A stretch of DNA of 64,000 nucleotides from Thiovibrio frasassiensis (lineage in GTDB: Bacteria; Desulfobacterota; Desulfobulbia; Desulfobulbales; Desulfurivibrionaceae): positions 2,571,530 to 2,635,529 of the forward strand of contig NZ_JAPHEH010000001.1 of the NCBI RefSeq assembly GCF_029607905.1, in the 5' to 3' direction. Position 1 is the stretch's first letter, and every line of letters begins with the position of its first letter. The position numbers were made by a program, and so were the translations under genes. The notes beneath the pieces were generated by a model. That model ran no database searches and had not been told where the DNA came from. It was given only the letters and a program-made list of their open reading frames with translations. Of the stretch, positions 1 through 9,596 are shown piece by piece.

Positions 1-1
1 A

Positions 2-490
2 ATGGAAGAGGACAAGAACATCTTCGGCGAGGTGATCGACAGCCGCTACATGCTGGGCATCCGGGTCGCCGACGAACTGGTCCATATCTCCCCGGGCGAA
101 GCAATCCAGACCGGAGCCATGCACACCTGGGTCCTGATCAAGATCACCCTTCTGGGCATTGTCAAGATCATCCAGAAGGTTGTCCCGGCCAGCGAACTGG
201 GCGGCCCCATCCGTATTGCCCAAATGGCCGGGCAACAGATGTCGGCAGGCTGGGTCAATCTCCTGCATTTCACCGGACTGCTCAGCGTCAGCCTCGGGGT
301 TTTGAATCTTTTCCCGATCCCGATCCTGGATGGCGGACATCTCGTCTTCTTTGCCGTGGAAGCGATCCGCCGCAAGCCGCTGAGTATTGAAACCCGGGAA
401 CGGCTCCAGATGGTCGGCCTGATCCTCCTCGTTTCCCTGATGCTTTTTGTCTTCTACAACGATTTCCGTTTTCTCGGCAATGGGGGCTGA
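2..490 (+). CDS. rseP: Site-2 metalloprotease RseP, C-terminal part
   Basis: This is the C-terminal third of an intramembrane zinc metalloprotease of the RseP (M50) family; the start lies left of the window. In the family it cuts membrane anchors such as anti-sigma factor RseA and leftover signal peptides inside the inner membrane. The visible part carries the second conserved active-site region, NLFPIPILDGGHL, whose Asp is a zinc ligand, inside a hydrophobic segment, and ends with another hydrophobic helix (LILLVSLMLFVFY). The N-terminal HExxH site and most of the PDZ region are outside. Its stop is 8 bp before tsaB, so the two are probably co-transcribed. Identification rests on the LDGGHL motif and its helix context. 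Confidence 0.93.
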   Translation: MEEDKNIFGEVIDSRYMLGIRVADELVHISPGEAIQTGAMHTWVLIKITLLGIVKIIQKVVPASELGGPIRIAQMAGQQMSAGWVNLLHFTGLLSVSLGVLNLFPIPILDGGHLVFFAVEAIRRKPLSIETRERLQMVGLILLVSLMLFVFYNDFRFLGNGG

Positions 491-498
491 GGCAGCGC

Positions 499-1227
499 AT
501 GCCTCCTTCCTCTGCAACGCCAGCCGTTATTCTCGCCCTGGAAACCGCCACCACCTGCGGCAGCCTGGCTCTGGTTGCGGAAGACCGCTGCCTTGCCGAA
601 TATTCCCTCAACACCGCCACCACCCACTCCCGCCGTTTGCTGGCCGGGATAGACTGGCTCCTTGCCCAGTGTGAACTGAGCTGGCCCGATATTGCCGCCA
701 TTGCCGTCACCCTTGGCCCCGGGAGTTTTACGGGTCTGCGCATTGCCTTAAGCACTGCCAAAGGGTTGTGCATGGCCACTGAAAAACCGCTCATCGGGGT
801 TCCGACCCTGACCGGAATCGCCAGCCAGTTCCCCTTTTCCTCCCTCCCCATCTGCCCGGTGATTGACGCCCGCAAAAAAGAGATCTACACCGCTCTTTAC
901 CGCTGCAACCGGCAAGGGTTTCCGGAGATAACCAGCGAAGCCATGGTCATCAAGCCGGAACGACTTGCCGAATTCATCACCACCCCCACCCTGCTGGTGG
1001 GCGATGGCCTGCCCCTGTATGGCCGAATGCTCAAGGATTTACTGGGGGAATCGGTCTGTCTTGCCCCTGCGGAGATCTGTTTTGCCAGGGCAGCCGCCAT
1101 TGGTTCCGTAGCCTGGCATCTTTTCCGGCAGGGCTCTTTCTTAAACCCGGCCACGGCTGTGCCCATATATGTGCGGGCCTCGGACGCGGAACTACAGTTT
1201 GGGGAAAAAAAGGGGCCAAAGAAGTAG
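499..1227 (+). CDS. tsaB: tRNA threonylcarbamoyladenosine biosynthesis protein TsaB
   Basis: TsaB is the scaffold partner of TsaD in making the N6-threonylcarbamoyladenosine of ANN-decoding tRNAs in the cytosol. The protein has 242 residues, normal for the family. It starts with the ASKHA-fold strand (ILALETATTCGSLALV, about residues 11-26) and has the typical segment GPGSFTGLRIALSTAKGL (about 74-91), followed by the conserved PVIDARKKEIYTALY stretch. The ATG is preceded by GAGG at 6 nt. It follows rseP by 8 bp and converges with cheZ. The tail is lysine-rich (GEKKGPKK). Assignment is secure from motifs and length. Confidence 0.93.
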   Translation: MPPSSATPAVILALETATTCGSLALVAEDRCLAEYSLNTATTHSRRLLAGIDWLLAQCELSWPDIAAIAVTLGPGSFTGLRIALSTAKGLCMATEKPLIGVPTLTGIASQFPFSSLPICPVIDARKKEIYTALYRCNRQGFPEITSEAMVIKPERLAEFITTPTLLVGDGLPLYGRMLKDLLGESVCLAPAEICFARAAAIGSVAWHLFRQGSFLNPATAVPIYVRASDAELQFGEKKGPKK

Positions 1228-1285
1228 GGGGGGGGAAATGACGGCGGGACAAAAGGGCGGAACAACCCTGTTCAGGGACTAAGAA

Positions 1286-1921
1286 TCAGAAACCAAACTC
1301 GGACAAGAGATCATCCACCAGATCTTGCTTCAGAGACGAAGGCGCGCTGGGGGCTTGAACGCCACGCAGCAATTCCTTCTTTTTTTGTACATTTTCCAGA
1401 GAACCATCCTTCTTGATATTGAGAATCACCAAAACCTCAAGAAGCCAATCGCGGATCTGATTGAGATCAATGATGATTTTTTCCATCTTCTGCCGGGCGA
1501 CATCTTGGTAGGACTGGGAAGCAATGATATCGTACATGGCCGCCTTCATCTCGACAACCACCGCCTTGGCCCGAGCATTATCCCCGCCTGTCTGGCGAAG
1601 CATATTCTCAAGCTCCTCGATCTGCATGACAATCTTGTCGGATTTATCAAGCACCGCGCTGGTGGACTGCTCCATGAGCTGCACCACATCCAGGGCATGG
1701 CTCAGGACAAAAGGCGCCTGTTCCCCTGCGCTTGCCAAGGGCACCTGCACGGTCTTCATGTTGACCAGCATGGTGTTGATCCTTTTGGTCAACATGGAAA
1801 GCACACCCTCGGCGTCAACCTCCGGCATATCCCCCTTGTAATCTCCCCGCAGGAACGAATCCGTGATCTCAACTAGGGAGGCGATGCTTTTTTCCAGATG
1901 CGAATTATTGACCTTTACCAT
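1286..1921 (-). CDS. cheZ: Chemotaxis protein phosphatase CheZ
   Basis: CheZ dephosphorylates the response regulator CheY-P. The protein is mostly helical. It has the catalytic helix IIASQSYQDVARQKMEKI, in which Asp and Gln are spaced D-x3-Q as in the enterobacterial catalytic pair, and it ends in the CheY-binding peptide DLVDDLLSEFGF, almost the classical C-terminal tail. At 211 residues it matches known CheZ. I prefer the ATG at 1921, behind CAGGGAACAGC, over an upstream TTG. No other chemotaxis gene is in the window, so it is an isolated copy. It converges on tsaB across about 60 bp with only a weak CCCTG/CAGGG hairpin. Confidence 0.88.
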   Translation of the reverse strand: MVKVNNSHLEKSIASLVEITDSFLRGDYKGDMPEVDAEGVLSMLTKRINTMLVNMKTVQVPLASAGEQAPFVLSHALDVVQLMEQSTSAVLDKSDKIVMQIEELENMLRQTGGDNARAKAVVVEMKAAMYDIIASQSYQDVARQKMEKIIIDLNQIRDWLLEVLVILNIKKDGSLENVQKKKELLRGVQAPSAPSSLKQDLVDDLLSEFGF

Positions 1922-2332
1922 GCTGTTCCCTGCTTCCTTGCTCAATCCATCTCATGATGCGTTCGGTTCATTGGCCTGGAGCTGACCAGCGACACATGGA
2001 CTGCTGTTCCTGGCAACGACTCTCCTGATTATCATATTTTTTCCCCTAACGGCTCAAGCAGCTACGACGGAATAGAAAAAAAAGCCTTCCGACAATATTA
2101 GGGTTCACCTGCATTGCATTACGGAACATTGGAGGATTATGTTACTGTTTCGGGAAAACAGAAGAATGGCTCGTCAACCGGCAAGCCGTTCACGCAAAGC
2201 CGCGCTTTGGAACTCTATCCTTACCGGACGATCAAGCATTAAAAATACATACTGAAAGATCAGAAGAAAAGCAACTCAAATGGCGGAATCCCCCTAAAGA
2301 TCTCCAAGAATTGCCCTCAAAACAAGCAGATC
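1922..2332. other. Intergenic region upstream of cheZ
   Basis: This 411 bp gap lies between the cheZ start and the end of the diguanylate cyclase gene. It should hold the cheZ promoter, but I find no convincing -35/-10 pair, no operator and no strong hairpin. The only item is a short basic reading frame with a Shine-Dalgarno sequence at 2140-2256 on the plus strand, listed separately. Confidence 0.5.
2140..2256 (+). CDS. Possible 38-residue basic peptide
   Basis: An ATG frame follows TGGAGG with 3 nt spacing and encodes 38 residues rich in Arg, Lys and Ser, beginning MLLFRENRRMARQPASRSR. A second in-frame ATG at 2167 follows AGAAGA. I recognise no family, signal peptide or membrane segment. 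It sits alone in the cheZ upstream gap. It may be chance; the only support is the ribosome binding site and the open frame. Confidence 0.2.
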
Positions 2333-4069
2333 CTAACGATAACGGGAAGCAGTGGCATAAAACTGTTCTTTCGCTGCATACATCTGCCTGTCCGCTTCTT
2401 TGGTCAAAACTTCGGGAGGATGTTTGTCCGTACCCGCCTTGCCCAGACTGACCGTGACCGGGAATTCGCTCCCGTCCGGCAGAAGCAGGATGAGGCTGGG
2501 GAAAACCTGGGTTTGCAAACGCTCGATAAAATAAGCCGCGTCTTCATCCGTGCTGTTGGTGAGCAAGACGATGAATTCGTCCCCCCCGGTCCGGGCCGCG
2601 ATATCGGTATTGCGCAAGGTGCTGCGCAGGGCCTCGGCAACGGCGACAATCAAGCGATCGCCGGTCTCATGACCGTAGTGGTCATTGAGTTTTTTCAACT
2701 GGTTGATATCCCCCAAGACCAGAGCATGATGGATCCCGTATCCGCGGAATTTTTCCTGCTCTTCCTCCAGGGACTGGGTCAGATATCCACGATTGAAAAG
2801 CCCGGTCAGGGCATCCTTGTTCGCCTTTTCCTCAAGCTGACGGAGGAGAAGCTGATTCTGAAAATAGGCGCCCAACGGTTCCGTGACCAGACGGAGGATG
2901 CCCAGCGCTTCCTGATTAATGCTCCCCTCCAGTAACACCAGCCCCACCCTCTGTCCCTGGGCTCCCATCAGAGGAATCTGCGTGCTTGTCCGCCAAGGGA
3001 GAACCGAATCGGCTAAAAGGCCGCCGGGCTTGAATCGCTGCAGATCCCTGGACATACAGGCCTTGGTAACGGTTTTCCACTCCTCGGTGGTCATCCCGCT
3101 CTGATGGGAAAGCCAGATATTTCCTGCCCGGATATCGTTGATTATGAGACCAGCCGCACCGCCGTGCAGATCGGGCAGGATCGCATCGAGAAAATATCCG
3201 GCCACCTCTTTGATTCCAGTCTCTTTTTGCATGTAGATGCCAAAATCAACAAGTAGAGACAAGACCTTGTTTTTGCTGGCAATCTCTTCACGCTGGCCGC
3301 GAATTTGACCAATCAATTCGACCTGCCGGGTGATATCCCGGAACAACAGCAGCCCCCCTTTGCCGTTGGGAGAGACAGAAAATATTTCCGTATAGACCCG
3401 TCCCCCTGTTTCGTGGCTTTTTTTCTGCCCGTTGGCCTCACTAAAACCACGCTGCGCCGGACAGTCAGGACAGGGAGCACTGTTGCCGAACAGGGCATAG
3501 CAATGGGAGCCGATTTGCCTGGGAAACAGGTCAAGAACCGCCCTGTTCTGCCGCTGGACCAAAAAATTCTCGTCCACGGCGAGCAGGGCTTCGGGAAGAT
3601 TGTCCATGATCTGGGTGAGAAACTGATGTTCTTCCTGGTTCAACCGGCGGCGCCGCTCAAGGAGAATATTCTTGGCCTGCAACTCTTTCCGGTCAAGATC
3701 GCTACGCCGCAGAAGAGCAATTTCCTGGGAGACATCGTGGAGACTGAGCAAACATTGCCCCTGCCAGACCTGGCAGGAAACCTTGAGGTAGATGTCACCC
3801 TCTTTCGTCTTGAGAGTAATGGCCTGGCGCTTGCCATCAAGATCAGTCCTCTCGGCTGGACACCCATCGCACCGCGCCTCGCTGCCAAACAAGATCCTAT
3901 GGCATGGCTGCCCAAGCGCCTCCAGGCCTGCGCGGCGAAATAAATCCAGGGCAACGCTGTTGGCAAAGGACATCAGGCCTGCTCCACAGCACAGCAAAAC
4001 CCCTGTTTGCACAGCATCGAGCAGTTTCCGGATCTCCGGGTCAGGTGAAAAAGAGTCTGTTTTTTCCAT
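2333..4069 (-). CDS. PAS/GAF-type diguanylate cyclase with two CxxCP motifs
   Basis: A cytosolic c-di-GMP synthase with no membrane segment. The order is: PAS-like domain (about residues 10-125) with EARCDGCPAE near 65; coiled linker; second PAS (about 155-255) with APCPDCPAQ near 200; a GAF-like region (about 275-410); and a GGDEF domain (about 415-575). The active site is an intact GGDEF (near 494). The RxxD inhibitory site (RNTD) lies five residues before it, so product inhibition is expected. The paired CxxCP motifs may sense redox state or bind a metal or cofactor, which is inference. The ATG at 4069 is chosen over a TTG three codons earlier. It lies 130 bp downstream of hrpA on the same strand. 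Confidence 0.9.
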   Translation of the reverse strand: MEKTDSFSPDPEIRKLLDAVQTGVLLCCGAGLMSFANSVALDLFRRAGLEALGQPCHRILFGSEARCDGCPAERTDLDGKRQAITLKTKEGDIYLKVSCQVWQGQCLLSLHDVSQEIALLRRSDLDRKELQAKNILLERRRRLNQEEHQFLTQIMDNLPEALLAVDENFLVQRQNRAVLDLFPRQIGSHCYALFGNSAPCPDCPAQRGFSEANGQKKSHETGGRVYTEIFSVSPNGKGGLLLFRDITRQVELIGQIRGQREEIASKNKVLSLLVDFGIYMQKETGIKEVAGYFLDAILPDLHGGAAGLIINDIRAGNIWLSHQSGMTTEEWKTVTKACMSRDLQRFKPGGLLADSVLPWRTSTQIPLMGAQGQRVGLVLLEGSINQEALGILRLVTEPLGAYFQNQLLLRQLEEKANKDALTGLFNRGYLTQSLEEEQEKFRGYGIHHALVLGDINQLKKLNDHYGHETGDRLIVAVAEALRSTLRNTDIAARTGGDEFIVLLTNSTDEDAAYFIERLQTQVFPSLILLLPDGSEFPVTVSLGKAGTDKHPPEVLTKEADRQMYAAKEQFYATASRYR

Positions 4070-4200
4070 GCGTTGCAACTAATCCTGACAGAGTGGAAGT
4101 CCCGGAAGCAAAAAGAACTTTTAACCTAGCAAAAATCCGACATTTTTCACATTTAAAAATTCCTTCTCCGGGAAAATACAGAAAAGTAGGTAGTGTTCGA

Positions 4201-7200
4201 TCATGAACAGAGTTGGTCAACCTCCTGCCATTTCTTGTCCAGCCGCTTGGCGGAAACCGGCAAGGCTGTGCCCAACTCCTGGGCAAAGAGCGAGACCTTG
4301 AACTCCTCGATCATCTCCTGGTATTCCCGCAGCCGCTCCCCCAGGGTACCGGAGAGATCCTGGCTGCTGGCCGCCCGGGCATAACGCTCTTCATGAATCG
4401 CCACCTGCTGCGCCTTGAGCGCATCCTTGCTTGGGGAGACCTGCGCCCGCTCAAGCCGGATCCGCAGGGCTTTCAGATACCGGCACATGGCCGCAAGGCG
4501 CGGCGGAAGCGTCTTCTGCAAAAAATCAGCAGGGACAATCTGCGTCACCTGGCGACGAAACTCGTCAAACCGCGCCGTATCCCGGGCTGTCCCTGTTCCC
4601 TTCCCGGAAAGCCGGGCAATGGCGTCGAGGGTAGTGCGCCGTTCCTGTAAGACCAGAAGAACAGCGGCAAAGATCTCCCGACAGAGCAAAATCAGCCCCT
4701 GGTGCCGCACTTCTTCGATCTTGGCACCAAATTGTTCGGCTGTGGGCGGCAGGCCGTCGCGGATGTCAAACACGGTAAAAAAAACAAAATCCCAGATATC
4801 TTGGTTGATCTGCTCATGGCTGGCCAATCCTTCGTACAAAGCCCAGTGAGAACGAGGGATGGCAAGCTCCTTGCGCAGGGATTTGATTTGGGTCGCAAAC
4901 CCATTGGCATACAAGCGGAACAGCGCCTCCCTGGTGTTCTGCCGCGCCTCGTTTTCCTTGAGAAAAAGACGTTGGCCCACGCCCTCCTGTGCATCGTAAC
5001 TGAGGCCGGGATAGACATAGCCCTGCAGGGAGCCATCCCCACCGGGCACAGGCAGGGAAGGAGGCGTTTGCCCGAACTGGGCCGGAGTAATATGTTTTTG
5101 TTCCCACTGCTCTTTCAGGGCCGCCAGATTCCCTGGACTAAAGACCTCCGTCTGCCCCATGGCCCCGCTTTTCAAGGCAGTGAAATCCCTGGTCACACTG
5201 ACAACATTGCCCTGCCCATCGAGCAGAGAGAAACGGAACCTGAGATGCGGCGGCAGATCGGCCAGAGGCCAATCCCGCGCGGCAATCCGCAGTTTGAAGG
5301 AATCAGCGATCACCTGTTCCATGGCTCGGTACAACGAACCACGGCCAAAGGGCAGATCTCGAACAATCTCCGCGGCGGTCTGGGGAATGGGCACCAGCTG
5401 TTTGCGCAGACTCTTGGGAAGCCCCTTGAGCAGAAACATCACCTTTTCGGCAAGCAAGCCAGGCACCAGCCATTCAAACAGCTCGGCCCGCAGATGTTGC
5501 GCCAGATTGAGGGGAATCCTTGCGGTCACTCCATCGTCCTCCTCCCCGGGGGCAAAGCGGTATGACAACTCCAGCCCACCCGCCTCCGTCTCCAGGGAAA
5601 GCGGAAACGGTTCCAGGGCCGCGGCCTCGGGCAGCTGCCTCCGGATATCATCGGCGGTCATGGTAAGAAGCGCTTGGGCGCCGGGATTTTTCAGCCACTG
5701 GTTCAGGCTGCGCTGGTCACGCACCTCCGGGCCGAGGCGTTCATCGTAGAAGCGAATAAGATCCTGATCGTCCACCATGATGCTGCGCTGGCGCAACCGG
5801 TCTTCCAGGTCCTGCAGCTGTGCCACCAGCGCCGTGTTTGCTGCGAGAAAGGGATATTCTCCCTTCAGCTCCCCCTCAATCAGGGCAGACTGGATAAAAA
5901 TCTGCCGACTCTCCTCGGGCTTGATCAAGCCATAATTGACCTTGCGCCTTTCCACAATAACCAACCCGAACAGGCTGATCTTGGCAAAGGCAACCACCTG
6001 GCCCCGCCCCTTTTCCCAATGGGGTTCGGAATAGGAAGAGCGGCAAAGCTCCCCGGCCAGGGGTTCGATCCACTCCGGCTTGATTTCGGCCACGGTCCGG
6101 GCATAGAGACGCGAGGTCTCAACCATCTCGGCGGCCATGAGCCAGTCGCCGGTCTTGCCGTACTGAGTGGAGCCGGGAAAGATCATAACCTCCCTGCCTC
6201 CCCCGGTCTGATAGAGATTCTTCTCCTTCTTCACCGCGATATTTCTGAGGTTGCCGCTCAAGATCGCCTGATGGATGGCGTCGGGTGCGGCGGGTTGCGT
6301 GTTCAGGGTAAAGCCAGGCTCCTCGGCCAGCACCTGGCAGATCTGCTCGTGGATATCGCGCCATTCCCGCATCCGCAGGAAGGAAAGATAATGGCTCACA
6401 CAGAATTTGCGCATTCGGGAGAGGCTCTGCAGTTTATCAAAGGTGGCATGGTACCCATCCCAGAGGGCGAGAAAAAAGAGGAAATCCGAGGGGGTCTTGA
6501 CGAACCGGGCATGGGCTGCGTCCGCCAATGCCTCCTTATCCAGCGGGCGAACCCGCGGATCCTGAATGCTCAAGCCCGCGGCGATAACCGTCACCTCCCG
6601 CAGAGCATTGTGCTCACGGGCCTCGATAATCATCCGGGAGATCCTCGGATCCAGAGGGAGCCGCGCCATGAGTCTGCCGTGCCCGGTGAGATGGCGCTTG
6701 CGGTCCAGGGCGCCAAGCTCGGTGAGCAGTCCATACCCATCCTGAATGGCCCGCCCCGTAGGCGGATCGAGAAAGGGGAAGCGCGCCGGATCGCCAAGCT
6801 TCAGACTGATCATCCTCAGGATAACCTCGGCCAGATTGGTGCGCAGAATCTCAGGGAGAGTATATTCGGGCCGGTTCAGGTAATCCTCCTCGGAATAGAG
6901 GCGGACGCAGACCCCAGGCCCCACCCTGCCGCAGCGGCCCTTACGCTGATCGCAGCTTGCCCGGGAAACCGAAACGATGGGGAGCTTGCTGGTTCGGGCC
7001 CGGACATTGTAGCTGGCCAAGCGGGCCAGACCGGTATCGACCACATAGCGGATACCCGGCACCGTGATGGAGGTTTCGGCCACATTGGTCGCCACCACAA
7101 TCTTCTGGCCTTTTACCGGCTGAAAGATCTTTTTCTGGTCTCCGGGCGAGAGCCTGCCGAACAGGGGCAGGACCACGGGGCCACCTTGGCCGTGCCCCCT

Positions 7201-7956
7201 GCCCAGCCGGGCTTGCAGCGCTTCCACGGTTTCCAGGATATCCCGCTCCGCCGGCATGAAGACCAGGATATCCCCCGACCCCTCCTGCTGGTGGAGAGCG
7301 CATACCGCCGCTACCGCCTGATCCACATAACTCTGCTCCCCTTCCTCCTCCTTGGCCGAATCCAGAGGCTGGTAGCGCACCTCAACCGGAAAGGTTCGTC
7401 CCGACACCTCGATCACCGGGGCGTTGCCGAAATGCTTGGCAAAGCGCGCCGTGTCGATGGTGGCCGAGGTAATCAGGAGGGTAAGATCCGGACGACGGAC
7501 AAGGAGCTGCTTGAGCAAGCCGAGGAGAAAATCTATATTGAGGCTCCGCTCGTGGGCCTCGTCGATGATGATCGTATCGTAGGCGGAAAGATTACGGTCA
7601 TGATGGGCCTCGGCCAGCAGGATGCCATCGGTCATGAACTTGAGCCGGGTATTGCGATTGGTCTGATCCTTAAAGCGAATCTTGTACCCGACCAGATCAC
7701 CATCACCACCGAGTTCTTCGCCAACCCGCTCGGCCACCGTGATGGCCGCGATCCGCCGGGGCTGGGTGCAGCCGATCCTTTTCCGCTTGCCGCGCCCTGC
7801 CTCCAGACACATCTTGGGCAACTGCGTGGTCTTGCCTGAGCCGGTGTCGCCGGCAACAACGACCACCTGACTGGTGCGGATAGCCTGGATGATTTCCTCC
7901 CGGTGCGCCACGATGGGCAACTCCGGTGGATAGTGCAAATTTCTTTCCTGTTCCAT
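4201..7956 (-). CDS. hrpA: ATP-dependent RNA helicase HrpA
   Basis: A DEAH-box RNA helicase of 1251 residues, close to the usual length of about 1300. Walker A (GDTGSGKTT) is near residue 37 and the DEAH box (IIIDEAHERS) near 131. SATID (motif III), then the RecA2 motifs VATNVAETSIT and QRKGRCGRVGPGVC, follow before the helicase-associated and OB regions. The long C-terminal half (from about 600) with EALFRLYANGFATQIKSLRKELA corresponds to the DUF3418 region of HrpA. In the family it acts on stalled ribosomes and mRNA. The antisense strand carries several long open frames, which are coding-strand shadows. The ribosome binding site is not obvious. Confidence 0.95.
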   Translation of the reverse strand: MEQERNLHYPPELPIVAHREEIIQAIRTSQVVVVAGDTGSGKTTQLPKMCLEAGRGKRKRIGCTQPRRIAAITVAERVGEELGGDGDLVGYKIRFKDQTNRNTRLKFMTDGILLAEAHHDRNLSAYDTIIIDEAHERSLNIDFLLGLLKQLLVRRPDLTLLITSATIDTARFAKHFGNAPVIEVSGRTFPVEVRYQPLDSAKEEEGEQSYVDQAVAAVCALHQQEGSGDILVFMPAERDILETVEALQARLGRGHGQGGPVVLPLFGRLSPGDQKKIFQPVKGQKIVVATNVAETSITVPGIRYVVDTGLARLASYNVRARTSKLPIVSVSRASCDQRKGRCGRVGPGVCVRLYSEEDYLNRPEYTLPEILRTNLAEVILRMISLKLGDPARFPFLDPPTGRAIQDGYGLLTELGALDRKRHLTGHGRLMARLPLDPRISRMIIEAREHNALREVTVIAAGLSIQDPRVRPLDKEALADAAHARFVKTPSDFLFFLALWDGYHATFDKLQSLSRMRKFCVSHYLSFLRMREWRDIHEQICQVLAEEPGFTLNTQPAAPDAIHQAILSGNLRNIAVKKEKNLYQTGGGREVMIFPGSTQYGKTGDWLMAAEMVETSRLYARTVAEIKPEWIEPLAGELCRSSYSEPHWEKGRGQVVAFAKISLFGLVIVERRKVNYGLIKPEESRQIFIQSALIEGELKGEYPFLAANTALVAQLQDLEDRLRQRSIMVDDQDLIRFYDERLGPEVRDQRSLNQWLKNPGAQALLTMTADDIRRQLPEAAALEPFPLSLETEAGGLELSYRFAPGEEDDGVTARIPLNLAQHLRAELFEWLVPGLLAEKVMFLLKGLPKSLRKQLVPIPQTAAEIVRDLPFGRGSLYRAMEQVIADSFKLRIAARDWPLADLPPHLRFRFSLLDGQGNVVSVTRDFTALKSGAMGQTEVFSPGNLAALKEQWEQKHITPAQFGQTPPSLPVPGGDGSLQGYVYPGLSYDAQEGVGQRLFLKENEARQNTREALFRLYANGFATQIKSLRKELAIPRSHWALYEGLASHEQINQDIWDFVFFTVFDIRDGLPPTAEQFGAKIEEVRHQGLILLCREIFAAVLLVLQERRTTLDAIARLSGKGTGTARDTARFDEFRRQVTQIVPADFLQKTLPPRLAAMCRYLKALRIRLERAQVSPSKDALKAQQVAIHEERYARAASSQDLSGTLGERLREYQEMIEEFKVSLFAQELGTALPVSAKRLDKKWQEVDQLCS

Positions 7957-8251
7957 GCGTGCGTTGCTTCAATTCCCAGGAGGCTTAGCGGAGAAGTTGC
8001 CTCCGGTTAAGCCCCTTATTTGCGAGGTGAAAGAAAAAATTTTAAAATTTCTTCAAGAAGAATGCCGAACCAGTCGAAAATAAAGTAGAATTTTTACAAT
8101 TCCGAAAGTACAATAATAACAATTTTCCTGTGAAACTGCAGGAAAGAACGCAACAACAGGCAGAAAATACATCGGCGACGCGCAAGCGGCAGGCTACGGG
8201 GCAGTCACACCGCTCTCAGGCGGGGAATAGAGGACAAGGAGGAGCATAAGG

Positions 8252-9337
8252 ATGACGGAAGAAATGGGAAACATTGATAATGCCATTGAAGCATCGCAGA
8301 AGACCGTAGTCTCCCGCGAAAAGGAGACCGGCGAGGATGCCGAGCGCCCCAAGGGCCCGGTAGGCCTCGATATCGGCACCAGCCATATCGTCATGGCCCA
8401 GAACAAGGGCAAGAACATCCACACCATCAAACAGCTCAATGCATTCTTCACCATCCCCTATTCAAAATTCACCAAGAAAATCCTGGTGGACAACGAGGTG
8501 ACCTTTTTTGAAAAGGGAGACATGTTTTACATCCTCGGCTATTCGGCCGAGAACTTTGCCAACATGTTCAACACCAACACCCGTCGCACCATGGAGAAGG
8601 GGTTGCTTTCTGCCCGTGAGGACGAAGGGATCAATGTGCTCCAGGCCATCATCGGCACCCTGATCAAGCGGCCGAAAAACCCCGGCGAGGTCATCTGCTT
8701 CAGTATGCCGGGCACCCCGGTTGACAGCGGCCAGTCCGTGGTTTACCACGAATCGATCATCAAGATGTACCTGGCCACCCTGGGCTACAACCCGATCTCC
8801 ATCAACGAGGGTCTGGCCACGGTCATGGCCGAGCTGGCGGAAGACAACTTCACCGGCATCGGCATCAGCATGGGCGGCGGGATGTGCAACATCTGCCTGG
8901 CCTATCTCTCCGTACCGGTTATCACCTACAGCATCCAGAAGGGCGGCGATTACATCGATCAGATGGTCGGCGTCTCGGTAGGCGAACCGGCCACCAAGGT
9001 CAAAACCATCAAGGAAAGCACCTTCCGTCTAGCCAGACCCGCGAAGAACCGGATCGAGACCGCTCTGCACATCTACTACGACGACTTGATCCACACCCTG
9101 CTCCACAGCCTGCAGGATGTGCTGCACTCTTCCGACAAGATTCCAAAGATCGCCAAGCCCATCCCCATCGTGCTGGCAGGCGGCACCGCCCTGCCCAACG
9201 GCTTCAAGGAACACTTCGAGAAAGCGCTGAAGGAGTTCAATCTCCCCATCGAGATCTCCGAGGTCAGGATTGCCGATGACCCTCTCAACACCACGGCCAA
9301 GGGCGCCATGGTCATGGCACTTTCCGAAGAAATCTAG
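8252..9337 (+). CDS. Actin-family (MreB/MamK-like) filament protein, diverged
   Basis: A 361-residue actin-superfamily protein. After about 35 polar residues comes the phosphate-1 loop GLDIGTSHIV (about 37-46), similar to MamK and MreB. The C-terminal adenosine motif is LAGGTALPNGF (about 308-318). The phosphate-2 loop, normally V-D-I-G-G-G-T-T, reads ISMGGGMCN (about 204-212), so the usual Asp is Ser and the Thr pair is Met-Cys. There is no membrane segment or signal peptide. Translation starts behind AGGAGG. The gene is monocistronic: about 300 bp upstream are free and a strong terminator follows. There is no mreC/mreD neighbour, so it is unlikely to be the main cell-shape MreB. Its role is unknown; a cytoskeletal or positioning filament is inference. 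Confidence 0.75.
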   Translation: MTEEMGNIDNAIEASQKTVVSREKETGEDAERPKGPVGLDIGTSHIVMAQNKGKNIHTIKQLNAFFTIPYSKFTKKILVDNEVTFFEKGDMFYILGYSAENFANMFNTNTRRTMEKGLLSAREDEGINVLQAIIGTLIKRPKNPGEVICFSMPGTPVDSGQSVVYHESIIKMYLATLGYNPISINEGLATVMAELAEDNFTGIGISMGGGMCNICLAYLSVPVITYSIQKGGDYIDQMVGVSVGEPATKVKTIKESTFRLARPAKNRIETALHIYYDDLIHTLLHSLQDVLHSSDKIPKIAKPIPIVLAGGTALPNGFKEHFEKALKEFNLPIEISEVRIADDPLNTTAKGAMVMALSEEI

Positions 9338-9365
9338 AGCGGTTCGATACAATCTGTACCCCTGG

Positions 9366-9396
9366 GAGGCGCGGCCAATTGGCTGCGCCTCTTTTT
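9366..9396 (+). terminator. Intrinsic terminator after the actin-like gene
   Basis: GAGGCGC pairs with GCGCCTC around an inner GGCCAATTGGCT, followed directly by five T residues. It lies about 30 bp after the stop codon. Confidence 0.88.
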
Positions 9397-9596
9397 ATAT
9401 GCCCCGCGCCCCTTCTGCGCTCCATAGCCAAAAATCATTCTCTCCCCCCTGTTGAGAAATTTCACCTTTACTGCCCAACAAAAAAAACTTCACGCAACGC
9501 CCCTTGCTCATATAGAATAGTAAGCAGGTCAGTTACACATTTCTTCAAGTTCTCGCTCCTATTGCACAACAGCCATGGTTGAGACAACGAAATGCG

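Noticed and set aside
5674-7839. Plus-strand 721-codon open frame across hrpA
   Set aside because: It is fully antisense to the unmistakable helicase motifs of hrpA, has no ribosome binding site or recognisable domain, and is a GC-bias shadow.
8000-8250. c-di-GMP riboswitch in the long leader before the actin-like gene
   Set aside because: I could not find the conserved GEMM core or its tetraloop receptor; only small unrelated hairpins are present.
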